From the NCBI RefSeq assembly GCF_004363245.1, contig NZ_SNYV01000013.1, positions 86,939-150,938 of the forward strand: a stretch of 64,000 bases of DNA, in the 5' to 3' direction. This DNA is from Sphingobacterium yanglingense. GTDB taxonomy: Bacteria > Bacteroidota > Bacteroidia > Sphingobacteriales > Sphingobacteriaceae. Shown in pieces: positions 1-8,012 of this stretch (positions are counted from its first letter, which is position 1; the number at the start of each line of letters is the position of its first letter). Under the pieces are notes generated by a model. It was not told the origin of the DNA and searched no databases. It saw only the letters and a program-made list of their open reading frames with translations. The position numbers were made by a program, and so were the translations under genes.

Positions 1-2569
1 TAGTAATCCGGTTGCTAATGCTTCTGTGGAGTACACCGTTTCAGGTTTGACAGGCGTTCAGACATCTACATTAATTGGTACTTCAGATGCTAATGGGCAG
101 TTTGAACTAACGTTGACCAGTGAGAAGATCGGTACAGCTAGTATCACAGCTACTGCTAGTGGTAGAGCGATCACGGTAGGAAGCCCTGCATTGGTTACGT
201 TTGTTGCCGGTGCTATTGATTTCAGCCTATCTAATATTGAGGTTATTGATAATAACGCAACTGCAGATGGTGTTGAAGAGAATAAAGTACGAGTCAACTT
301 ATTGGATGCTTTTAGTAATCCGGTTGCTAATGCTTCTGTGGAGTACACCGTTTCAGGTTTGACAGGCGTTCAGACATCTACATTAATTGGTACTTCAGAT
401 GCTAATGGGCAGTTTGAACTAACGTTGACCAGTGAGAAGATCGGTACAGCAAGCATCACGGCTACGGCTAATGGTACTACTATCACATTAGGTAGTCCAG
501 CTGAAGTGACGTTCGTTGCAGGAGCTATTGACTATACAAAATCGAATCTTAAGGTTACAAAAGACAATGCTGTTGCAGACGGTGTAGACTACAATGAGTT
601 CACGGCTACAATCATGGATGCGTTTGAGAATCCTATTGCGAATAAGGATGTAGTATTCAGTATTACTAACCCTGATGGTACTAAGGACACAAGAACAGTC
701 AAAACAGATGCAGCTGGTGTGGCAGTGATCGAGACTAGATCGACAAAACCAGGGACAGTTACGGTAGACGCTCAAGTAGATGCTAAGTCTATCAACGGTA
801 GCCCGGCTACAGCGAAATTTGTTATTGCGAATAATTTATTGATAGCAAAAGTAGCTGATCAAACACGTGTCAAAGCAGGTACAAATACAAGCTTTACAGT
901 TACGATCACCAATAACGGCCCTGCTAAGATTGAGGTGGGTAAAGTTATCACCCTTGGCGAGATACCAAGTACAGGATTAACAATCACTGGATACGCTGTA
1001 ACTTCAGGTAATGCTATCGCAGCGGGTACTGGAAATACAGCTACCGTAACTACCAATAGTGAGATTACAGTAGGAGGTACAATAATTGTAAAAGTAACAG
1101 CAGCGGTAGGAGCGGATGCACCATCGACTATCACCAACGGTATCAAAGTATGGGGACCAGATAAGGATCCTGGTACTGACCCAGAGGATGATAAGGATGA
1201 TACCCCTGAGGTGCCGGTAGATCGAGAGTCGAATCTGAGTATTGTGAAAAAGGCAGATCAGACACGAGTAAAAGCCGGAGAAAATACTACCTTTACGTTG
1301 ACTATTACAAATGATGGTCCATCTACTATCGATGTAGGCAAAAAAATCCAGTTGACAGAGCGTCCTGGTGAAGGTGTAACCATCGATAAATATGAAATAG
1401 TAGGTGCCAACGCAATTGTTAGTGGAACAGCTAATAATGCAGTGGTTACTACAACAGCGAAGATTGCAAAAGGACAGACTATAGTGGTAAAAGTAACCGC
1501 TAAAATAGATGCAGATGCACCTTCGACGATTACCAATGGTATCACGGTATGGGGACCAGATAAGGACCCAGGTACAGATCCTGAGGATGACACGGATGAC
1601 ACACCTCCGATTCCTGTAGATCGTGATTACAAATTGACCATAGAAAAAGTAGCAGATGAGAGCAAGGTAAAAGCCGGAGAGTCTACGACATTCACAGTGA
1701 CGATAACCAACAACGGACCGTCGGTAATGGAGATAGGCAAAGATATCAAATTGGTAGAACGTCCTGGCGCTGGTGTGAGCATAGAGAAGTATGAGATAGT
1801 TGGTAATAACGCGACAATATCAAGTACAGGTAATAATGCCACGGTAAAAACTACAGCTAAATTAACAGTTGGCGGTACAATTATCGTGAAGATCACAGCT
1901 AAGGTGGATGATGAGGCTCCTGAGAAAATTACTAACGGTATCTCCGTGTGGGGACCAGGTAAAGAACCGGGAACAGATCCTGAAGATGATAAAGATGATA
2001 CACCGGAGATCCCAGTGGTTTATCCATTGATCCAAGCGGTAGATGATGTTGCTGAAACAAAAACTGCTGTAGCTGTAGAGATTGATGTATTAGCGAATGA
2101 TATCGTAACCAAATGGGATATTAATCCGACTTCTCTTGAGGTGGTATCTTCTTCGGTAGGAGCGACTGCAACTGTAGGAATAGATGGTAAAGTTACCTAT
2201 ATCTCTTCTCGTGAAATGATTGGTGAAGATACCTTTACTTATCGTGTGAAAGATATTAAAGGTCGATGGAGTAATACGGCGACAGTGCGTGTAGCTGTTA
2301 TGAACAATGATCTGGATATTCCAAATATCATCACGCCGAATGGCGATGGTAAGAATGATGAGTTCCGGATCAAAGGCCTAGAGCTTTATGACAGAGTAGT
2401 ACTGACTATCGTCAACCGTTGGGGGAATGAGGTGTATAAGAGCAATAAGTACAATAATGACTGGTCTGGAGCTGGATTGAGTGAAGGTACATACTTCTAT
2501 GTACTGGAGCTAGTGAAAGGCGGTAAGTCAGAAGTACAAAAGGGATGGGTGACGATCAAGTCAAATTAA
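1..2569 (+). CDS. Giant repetitive surface adhesin, 3' end, with type IX secretion C-terminal domain (5' partial)
   Basis: The frame is open from base 2, so the gene starts before the window and only its last ~855 codons are visible. In order, the protein holds invasin-like Ig (Big_1) modules, the first two being near-identical copies 312 bp apart. A third, divergent one reaches about base 830. Three DUF11-like modules of ~132 residues (about 830-1230, 1231-1629, 1630-2027) each end in an Asp-rich linker containing DPGTDPEDD. A cadherin/Ig-like module (about 2030-2310) and a CHU_C gliding-associated C-terminal domain follow, the latter with the typical NIITPNGDGKND start and a WGNEVY stretch. 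Members of this class are secreted by the type IX system and attached to or released from the cell surface. The next genes encode PorP/SprF and OmpA-type partners, the usual neighbours of CHU_C proteins. Ligand unknown. Confidence 0.9.
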   Translation, partial: SNPVANASVEYTVSGLTGVQTSTLIGTSDANGQFELTLTSEKIGTASITATASGRAITVGSPALVTFVAGAIDFSLSNIEVIDNNATADGVEENKVRVNLLDAFSNPVANASVEYTVSGLTGVQTSTLIGTSDANGQFELTLTSEKIGTASITATANGTTITLGSPAEVTFVAGAIDYTKSNLKVTKDNAVADGVDYNEFTATIMDAFENPIANKDVVFSITNPDGTKDTRTVKTDAAGVAVIETRSTKPGTVTVDAQVDAKSINGSPATAKFVIANNLLIAKVADQTRVKAGTNTSFTVTITNNGPAKIEVGKVITLGEIPSTGLTITGYAVTSGNAIAAGTGNTATVTTNSEITVGGTIIVKVTAAVGADAPSTITNGIKVWGPDKDPGTDPEDDKDDTPEVPVDRESNLSIVKKADQTRVKAGENTTFTLTITNDGPSTIDVGKKIQLTERPGEGVTIDKYEIVGANAIVSGTANNAVVTTTAKIAKGQTIVVKVTAKIDADAPSTITNGITVWGPDKDPGTDPEDDTDDTPPIPVDRDYKLTIEKVADESKVKAGESTTFTVTITNNGPSVMEIGKDIKLVERPGAGVSIEKYEIVGNNATISSTGNNATVKTTAKLTVGGTIIVKITAKVDDEAPEKITNGISVWGPGKEPGTDPEDDKDDTPEIPVVYPLIQAVDDVAETKTAVAVEIDVLANDIVTKWDINPTSLEVVSSSVGATATVGIDGKVTYISSREMIGEDTFTYRVKDIKGRWSNTATVRVAVMNNDLDIPNIITPNGDGKNDEFRIKGLELYDRVVLTIVNRWGNEVYKSNKYNNDWSGAGLSEGTYFYVLELVKGGKSEVQKGWVTIKSN
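2..465 (+). repeat. 312-bp tandem repeat inside the adhesin gene
   Basis: The stretch beginning at base 2 recurs at base 314 with almost no change over about 150 bp, both reading SNPVANASVEYTV. Period 312 bp, or 104 codons. Identity at DNA level, including synonymous positions, implies recent duplication or gene conversion. More copies may lie upstream of the window. Confidence 0.9.
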
Positions 2570-2594
2570 TTGAAATAATTAAGAAATACGTGTT

Positions 2595-3605
2595 ATGAAA
2601 CGATACGGAATAAAAAGTGCATTAGTGTTGACCATGGCTCTTCTAGGAATGAAGAGCTACGGCCAACAGAATATTCAGTTTACACAATATATATTCAATT
2701 CGATCAGCGTAAACCCAGCCTATACCGGGTATAAAGAAGAGTGGTTCGGACAGATGGGCCTTCGCAGTCAATGGTCCGGATGGGATGGCGCACCGAAGAC
2801 AGGAACGATATCTATAGACGGGGTAGTTGATCAGGATAAGCGGCATGGTGTGGGCTTACAGATAACCGGAGACCAACTCGGAGCGCAAGGAGCGATGAGT
2901 GCCTATGCTAACTATGCTCTTCGCCTACAATTGGACCGTGCAGACGAGCATCGCCTGGCATTAGGGATTGCAGCGGGAGCAACACAATATAGTTTGGACG
3001 GAAATAAATTAAAATTCCACGATCAAGGTGATCAAGCTGTGCCTGAAGGTAAGATTTCGACCTGGCGGCCAGATGTGCGACTAGGAGTGTACTATAGCAA
3101 CCCCAAGTGGTATGCTGGTGTGGCGGTACACGATTTGTTTACCAATAGCAAGAGTGGAGAGGATTTTCAATTCAACCTAAACTCTTTAGAGAGTCTCTAT
3201 AGAAGTATACACGGTTATTTCATAGCCGGGATGTTGGTCGAGTTGGATCGGGGATTGATGTTGCGCCCAAGTATCCTTATCAAGGATGATTTTAAGGGGC
3301 CGACGTCTATGGATGTCAATGCTATGTTTATCTTTAATGAAAAGTTTTGGATAGGTGCTAGTTATAGAACAAGAGCGAAAATATTCGATAGGGACTATGT
3401 TTCAAAATCTGCAGCGAAGCTCAGTGCGTTAAACTCGATGAGTGGTATTGCGCAGTTTTATGTTTCACCGAAATTCAGAATAGGCTATTCTTATGATCAC
3501 ATGCTTAATAGAATGAGTGGTATGCAGAATGGAACACATGAAGTGACATTAGGTGTTACATTTGGAAGAACAGGAAGACAAGTGATGAGCCCTCGATATT
3601 TCTAA
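2595..3605 (+). CDS. PorP/SprF family type IX secretion-associated outer-membrane protein
   Basis: A 336-residue protein with an N-terminal signal peptide ending near SYGQQ, followed by the family hallmark QNIQFTQYIFNSISVNPAYTGYKEEW. The rest is aromatic-rich alternating beta-strand sequence, as expected of an outer-membrane barrel. PorP/SprF proteins act with the type IX machinery, and family members encoded next to CHU_C proteins are thought to help those proteins reach or anchor at the surface. The gene starts 25 bp after the adhesin and is followed 18 bp later by the OmpA-family gene, so the three form an operon. Family assignment is firm. The specific partner, the adhesin just upstream, is inferred from position. 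Confidence 0.92.
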   Translation: MKRYGIKSALVLTMALLGMKSYGQQNIQFTQYIFNSISVNPAYTGYKEEWFGQMGLRSQWSGWDGAPKTGTISIDGVVDQDKRHGVGLQITGDQLGAQGAMSAYANYALRLQLDRADEHRLALGIAAGATQYSLDGNKLKFHDQGDQAVPEGKISTWRPDVRLGVYYSNPKWYAGVAVHDLFTNSKSGEDFQFNLNSLESLYRSIHGYFIAGMLVELDRGLMLRPSILIKDDFKGPTSMDVNAMFIFNEKFWIGASYRTRAKIFDRDYVSKSAAKLSALNSMSGIAQFYVSPKFRIGYSYDHMLNRMSGMQNGTHEVTLGVTFGRTGRQVMSPRYF

Positions 3606-3623
3606 CTATTAATTGTGAGCTAT

Positions 3624-5573
3624 ATGGAAAGAAAATATTATAAAGGAATAGGTGCTTTAGCAATGCTTTTAGCACTCAATTTTCAACATATTCAGGCACA
3701 GGAGCAACCAGGTAGAAGAGCTAGGGCAGAGCAGGAGTTCTTGAGAATGGAATACGCGAATGCCGCGCAATCCTACGAACAGTTGGTACTGGATAAAAAG
3801 AAACCAAAAACGGAAGATTTAGAGCGGTTGGCAGAAAGCTATTATTATATTAAGCGTTACGACCTTGCCGAAAATTGGTTCTCACGTGTGGTAGCACTTC
3901 AAGATGCTAGCCAAGAGGCGCATCTAAAGTATGCTGAAGTATTGAAGCAACAAGGGAAATATCCCGAAGCGAAAGAGCAGTACGCAAAATATATAAGTAA
4001 GTATGGGGCTAGCCCCGAAGTAGAACGGGCTATCGTCGGAGCAGATTCTGCTGCTTACTGGATGCAACATCCTACCAAGCACCAGATCAATAACGAGCAG
4101 GCTATCAATACCGCTTTGGCTGAGTTTGGATTGACACCTACCGCTAATGGAGCACTGTATGCTACAGAGCCGAATAGCCTATTACAGGACAAAAGTGGTA
4201 TGACCGGACAGTCTTACCTTAGAGTGTATTCGGCGGAACGCCGTATTGACGGTTCGTTGCATTATCCTAATATAATGACCGAGTCATTCAATAACTCCCC
4301 TTTTCATGTGGGACCGGTAGCGGTCAATCTGGCAAATGATATGTTATTCCTAACACGTACTTACGCTGGTAAGGACGCACAGAAATACAAAGCACATTCG
4401 CAACGCTGGAAGAAGCAAAACCTAGAGCTCAAAATCTATAGAAAGAATGGTGAGTCGTGGACAGAAGAAGATTTTCCGTATAATAATGTAAAGGCGTATT
4501 CTTTGGGCCATGCAACATTGAATAAAGACGAAAATATTCTTTACTTTGCATCAGATATGCCTGGTGGACAGGGAGGTGTTGATATTTGGTATTGTGAATT
4601 ACAGCAGGATGGTTCCTGGGCTGCTCCCAAGAATGCCGGAAGCCAGATCAATACGAGTGGAGACGAAATGTTTCCTTCGGTAGAAGGTGATGATTTTTAT
4701 TTTTCGAGTACCGGACATATCGGAATGGGAGGTTTGGATATTTTTAAAGCAACAGGCGCGAAGTCTACATTTACCGTTCCCGTCAATATGGGATATCCGG
4801 TCAACTCTGCTTCGGACGATTTTGCCTTTGTGACCAGTATGGATGATGCCATGCATACGATGGGATATCTCTCTTCAAATCGTACGGGAGGAGTAGGATC
4901 TGACGATATTTATTCCTTTTCTTTGACAAAACCTAGGTTAAATATTGAACTTCTTACTGTCGTGAAGGATAAAAAGACCGGAGAAATTCTAGATCGGGCG
5001 GTTGTAATGCTATATGAAGAAAATAAAGTAATAGCCCGAGGAAGTACAGATAACAAAGGTGAAATTAATTTTGATATTGGTAAAGGGTTGTCTTACAGGG
5101 TTTACGGAGAGCGTGAAGGGTATATGGCAGATAGTGCCTCCTTCAATGCGGTGTATCCTCGACAAGATACCACCATATATTTAACACTTAATTTGCAACC
5201 TGTAAATAAAGTTGGCGAAAAATTTGTGTTAGAAAATATATATTACGATTTTGACCAATCTAAAATCCGTCCAGATGCGGCACTGATTTTAGACAAGTTA
5301 GTAGCGACGATGCGGAATAACCCGACACTGAAAATTGAGCTTTCAAGTCATACGGATAGCCGCGGAGCGAAGAAATACAATGAGAAATTGTCCCAAAGAC
5401 GTGCACAGGCAGCTGTGGATTATATTGTGGCTAAAGGGATCGAACGCGATCGATTAGTAGCTAAAGGCTATGGCGAATCGAGATTGGTCAACAAATGTGC
5501 GGATGGCGTAGATTGTACACCGGACGAACACCAAGCAAACAGAAGGACGGAAGTCGAGGTGCTTGCTTATTAA
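3624..5573 (+). CDS. OmpA-family protein with TPR and PD40 repeats (type IX/gliding accessory)
   Basis: About 649 residues. I chose the ATG at 3624 over the GTG at 3615 because it is followed directly by a good signal peptide ending HIQAQ. Domains in order: TPR helices (about 30-140), WD40-like PD40 beta-propeller repeats with motifs such as LYFASDMPGGQGG and YFSSTGH (about 230-430), a carboxypeptidase-regulatory-like Ig module (about 440-520), and a C-terminal OmpA peptidoglycan-binding domain with YYDFDQSKIRPDA and a conserved NRRTEVEV end. This architecture is typical of the third gene in adhesin/PorP/OmpA trios. It probably tethers the outer-membrane complex to the cell wall. The role in adhesin display is inferred from operon context. 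Confidence 0.92.
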   Translation: MERKYYKGIGALAMLLALNFQHIQAQEQPGRRARAEQEFLRMEYANAAQSYEQLVLDKKKPKTEDLERLAESYYYIKRYDLAENWFSRVVALQDASQEAHLKYAEVLKQQGKYPEAKEQYAKYISKYGASPEVERAIVGADSAAYWMQHPTKHQINNEQAINTALAEFGLTPTANGALYATEPNSLLQDKSGMTGQSYLRVYSAERRIDGSLHYPNIMTESFNNSPFHVGPVAVNLANDMLFLTRTYAGKDAQKYKAHSQRWKKQNLELKIYRKNGESWTEEDFPYNNVKAYSLGHATLNKDENILYFASDMPGGQGGVDIWYCELQQDGSWAAPKNAGSQINTSGDEMFPSVEGDDFYFSSTGHIGMGGLDIFKATGAKSTFTVPVNMGYPVNSASDDFAFVTSMDDAMHTMGYLSSNRTGGVGSDDIYSFSLTKPRLNIELLTVVKDKKTGEILDRAVVMLYEENKVIARGSTDNKGEINFDIGKGLSYRVYGEREGYMADSASFNAVYPRQDTTIYLTLNLQPVNKVGEKFVLENIYYDFDQSKIRPDAALILDKLVATMRNNPTLKIELSSHTDSRGAKKYNEKLSQRRAQAAVDYIVAKGIERDRLVAKGYGESRLVNKCADGVDCTPDEHQANRRTEVEVLAY

Positions 5574-5625
5574 AATGCTCAGTTTTTTTATCATACATTC
5601 CGTATGATTTTATAATGGTAGATGC

Positions 5626-5668
5626 GGAATGCGGTATTCTCTCCCCGATTATACCGCTTCCATTTTTT
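5626..5668 (+). terminator. Rho-independent terminator after the OmpA-family gene
   Basis: GCGGTAT (5631-5637) pairs with ATACCGC (5651-5657). Outer GGAA/TTCC pairing extends the stem, and a T-run follows. A weaker hairpin, TCATAC/GTATGA at 5591-5607 followed by TTTT, precedes it. The element also faces the end of the convergent sigma-factor gene. Confidence 0.7.
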
Positions 5669-6320
5669 AATTGGATAAGCTACCAATAGCAACAAATACC
5701 TTATCAACCACATTATTGCAATAGATAAGATTAAATTCGAATAAATCAGAAGGGCTATAGCTTTTCTCTATTTCTCTGCGAAGTTTATCCTTTGCCCGAT
5801 TGAGTCTGACTTTAACATTACTTTCGCTGATATCCAGTATATTGGCCGTCTCGGCAACATCGAGACCGTTGATTTCGCGTAAGGAGAAAACCATGCGATA
5901 TTCAAGAGGGAGTCGGGATAAGGCATCCTCGATTACACGGCGAAGTTCGCGGCGCTGCAAGATAGCATGCGAGTCTGGATTGGAATGACTGAACATTGGT
6001 TGCGTGGCATCATTGATTTCCATGCTTGTCTCGTTTTTGAAGCTCCACTTTTCTCGCCTCCGATAGCAGTTGTTCAGCATGATGCGCATAATCCAGGATT
6101 TAAATTGAGCGCGACCTTCAAAAGTGTCAAGCCCTTTAAAAGCGTCGACAAAACTATCTTGCATCAGGTCTTGAGTATCCTCATGATTGTAATTGTAAGA
6201 TCTTCCAATTTTATAAAGATAGGGGTTGAATCGTCTTACAATCAGTTCGTAGAGTCTGGTGTCGCCCGCTAATATACGGTCGATAAGTTCAACCTCGGGG
6301 AGGTCATTGAATTGTTCCAT
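5667..6320 (-). CDS. ECF-type RNA polymerase sigma factor
   Basis: A 217-residue sigma-70 family protein of the extracytoplasmic-function type. Region 2 (about residues 20-95) carries the DLMQDSFVDAFKG stretch used in core binding and -10 recognition. Region 4 (about 130-190) has the helix-turn-helix LDVAETANILDISESNVKVR. It differs from the three FecI-like factors in this window in having no FecR gene beside it and a longer C-terminal tail. Its targets cannot be told from the sequence. A TAnnTTTG box and a long inverted repeat lie just upstream. Confidence 0.92.
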   Translation of the reverse strand: MEQFNDLPEVELIDRILAGDTRLYELIVRRFNPYLYKIGRSYNYNHEDTQDLMQDSFVDAFKGLDTFEGRAQFKSWIMRIMLNNCYRRREKWSFKNETSMEINDATQPMFSHSNPDSHAILQRRELRRVIEDALSRLPLEYRMVFSLREINGLDVAETANILDISESNVKVRLNRAKDKLRREIEKSYSPSDLFEFNLIYCNNVVDKVFVAIGSLSN

Positions 6321-6325
6321 AGTGT

Positions 6326-6365
6326 ATTTTATGTAGATTTTGTGTCCTTCAAACCTACATAAAAT
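6326..6365 (-). promoter_or_regulatory. Promoter and 11-bp inverted repeat upstream of the ECF sigma gene
   Basis: ATTTTATGTAG (6326-6336) and CTACATAAAAT (6355-6365) are perfect inverted repeats separated by 18 bp. On the minus strand TAGGTTTG (6350-6357) matches the Bacteroidota -7 box TAnnTTTG and overlaps the distal arm. Transcription would start near 6343, about 20 nt before the ATG. The arrangement suggests an operator or 5' UTR element. Confidence 0.55.
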
Positions 6366-6380
6366 TGCAAGAAATACAGA

Positions 6381-6402
6381 GCTAAATACCTACATATTTA
6401 GC
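6381..6402 (-). terminator. Hairpin downstream of the hypothetical gene at 6422
   Basis: GCTAAATA and TATTTAGC are perfect 8-bp arms around CCTACA. The element lies between the stop of the upstream minus-strand gene and the sigma-factor promoter, so it may terminate the former. There is no clear T-run, and its loop repeats the CTACA seen in the neighbouring inverted repeat, so a regulatory role is also possible. Confidence 0.35.
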
Positions 6403-6421
6403 CTGAAAACTAATATAAATC

Positions 6422-6838
6422 CTAAGGCATTCGCCAGGCGAACAGCTCAGGCTGTAGTTGTTTGATAAAACCCAATAGTGTTGGGGATTCAATTACTTTA
6501 GATTCCTCGATAATGACCTTATTAAAGGTGATTATATTTAAATCTATTCTGTTCAATCTAGATTCGAGCTGCTTTAGTTTCTTTGACAGCCCGGACTGAG
6601 AAAGACCGGTGTGAAGCAGCAAAGCCGCACTCAAGGAGTGGTTCAATGCTTTCAGCTTTAAGGAAGAGGTCTGGATGAAATCCGTATTTCTTGCCGTTTT
6701 TCCTAGATGTTGAAAATATGTCAAGATTTCTTTGATACTGACCTCCGAGGAGATACCAGTTCCCAGAGATATCAACACGGTATTGTGCAGTGGTGCGGTA
6801 GGTCGCTCCTTTGATAAATCGTTACTGATCTGTAGCAT
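6422..6838 (-). CDS. Hypothetical protein, 138 aa
   Basis: No family recognised. The product is soluble, with no signal peptide or membrane segment. It is rich in Leu, Ser and Lys, and a helical middle section (about residues 60-100, containing LSQSGLSKKLKQLESRL) could form a coiled coil or a helix-turn-helix-like element. It stands alone between an ECF sigma gene and an AAA ATPase. The start is not certain, because no clear promoter precedes it. Confidence 0.5.
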   Translation of the reverse strand: MLQISNDLSKERPTAPLHNTVLISLGTGISSEVSIKEILTYFQHLGKTARNTDFIQTSSLKLKALNHSLSAALLLHTGLSQSGLSKKLKQLESRLNRIDLNIITFNKVIIEESKVIESPTLLGFIKQLQPELFAWRMP

Positions 6839-7074
6839 AATTCTGTTCCTCTTCTTTTTAGAATGTCTCTAGTATAATCTATAGTTGTATTCTCAAATAC
6901 CTATCCCATGCAACAAGAAGTTATTATGGCGGTATCTATTGACATAGAGTAGGTGAAAGGCTAAAAGGTTACAATTTTTTTTCTGGACCAGTAAATTAAA
7001 TCCGATACTGGAGTAGCAACTGGTTAGAACTATTCTTCAACTTTGCGGATGCTGTACAAACTTCATAAAGTTCG

Positions 7075-7082
7075 TACCTTTG
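7075..7082 (+). promoter_or_regulatory. -7 promoter box (TACCTTTG) for the AAA ATPase gene
   Basis: Exact match to the Bacteroidota consensus TAnnTTTG, 24 bp before the ATG at 7107. It overlaps the possible TTG start at 7080, which argues for the ATG. A short inverted repeat AACTT-CATA-AAGTT (7059-7072) sits directly upstream. Confidence 0.6.
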
Positions 7083-7106
7083 CAACGGAAAATTAGTTAT
7101 TGTATA

Positions 7107-7847
7107 ATGAATATCGCGGATTTATTAATTACCAAAAAAGAAGCCATTGCGTTAGATGATATGATTCTTGCTGACGAAAGCCGGGGACAGCTAGATCATC
7201 TGTTGAAAGAACATAAGTACTTAGATGTGCTCCAAGGCTATGGCTTGCCAGTAAATAATAAAATTCTTTTATACGGAGCTTCCGGTTGTGGAAAGACTAG
7301 CACCGCTAAGGCGTTGGCAAATGCATTGAATAAGCCCATTTATATTCTTAATTTAAGCAATGTGATCAGCGCCAAGATCGGAGAGACCTCCCAACACCTT
7401 AAACAGATATTTGACAAAGCAGGTCGGGACCAGGCAGTTCTTTTCCTAGACGAATTTGACCAGATAGGGAAGTCCCGGATGAGTGAAGATAAAGATGTCG
7501 GAGAGATACGCCGCCTCGTCAATACATTGATACAACTCATCGATTACTACCCGGAAAAAGCATTACTTATTTGTGCGACCAATCATATTGAAGTTATTGA
7601 TGCAGCTATCCTTAGACGTTTTCAACTACAGATTGAATACATTCTACCATCTAGCCCAGTACTCGATAGATACTACGATTCTTTATTAGCGAAGCTACCT
7701 GCGCAAATCGCCGAAGGCGTCCAGCGTAAATATAATATATCATTTGCTGAGGCCAAGGATTATGCGTTTACACAAGCGAAGTATAATGTCATCACGCAGT
7801 TGGAAAGTGGAGAATCTATCCTACAGGATGAGGTTTTGGAGGTCTAG
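7107..7847 (+). CDS. AAA-family ATPase
   Basis: A 246-residue single-domain AAA+ ATPase. Walker A is GASGCGKTS (about residues 54-62) and Walker B is LFLDEFDQIGKSR (about 115-130). A sensor/arginine-finger segment, CATNHIEVIDAAILRRFQ, follows. No signal peptide or membrane segment. ATPases of this small type are often encoded directly upstream of a subtilisin-like (S8) peptidase gene. None is present here, only a ~30-codon in-frame stretch after the stop that could be a relic. Substrate unknown. A strong bidirectional terminator separates it from the peptidase operon. Confidence 0.85.
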   Translation: MNIADLLITKKEAIALDDMILADESRGQLDHLLKEHKYLDVLQGYGLPVNNKILLYGASGCGKTSTAKALANALNKPIYILNLSNVISAKIGETSQHLKQIFDKAGRDQAVLFLDEFDQIGKSRMSEDKDVGEIRRLVNTLIQLIDYYPEKALLICATNHIEVIDAAILRRFQLQIEYILPSSPVLDRYYDSLLAKLPAQIAEGVQRKYNISFAEAKDYAFTQAKYNVITQLESGESILQDEVLEV

Positions 7848-7957
7848 TGAGGTGCAAATCTACAAGAACACAATATTCGCAGAGAGAAAGAAATAGTACC
7901 CCAACTGTCTCAATTATTTTCTGAGGCGACAGATCAAACACGATGAAGTGTATACAA

Positions 7958-7993
7958 AAAAGCCTCAATATCTTTTAAGATATTGAGGCTTTT
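7958..7993. terminator. Bidirectional terminator between the AAA ATPase and peptidase genes
   Basis: A perfect 17-bp stem, AAAAGCCTCAATATCTT paired with AAGATATTGAGGCTTTT, with only TT between the arms. It has A- and T-rich ends on both sides and lies between convergent genes. Confidence 0.9.
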
Positions 7994-8012
7994 ATTAAAA
8001 GTAAATAACCTT

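Noticed and set aside
7080-7106. TTG start for the AAA ATPase at 7080.
   Set aside because: It lies inside the TACCTTTG promoter box. The ATG at 7107 fits the family start.
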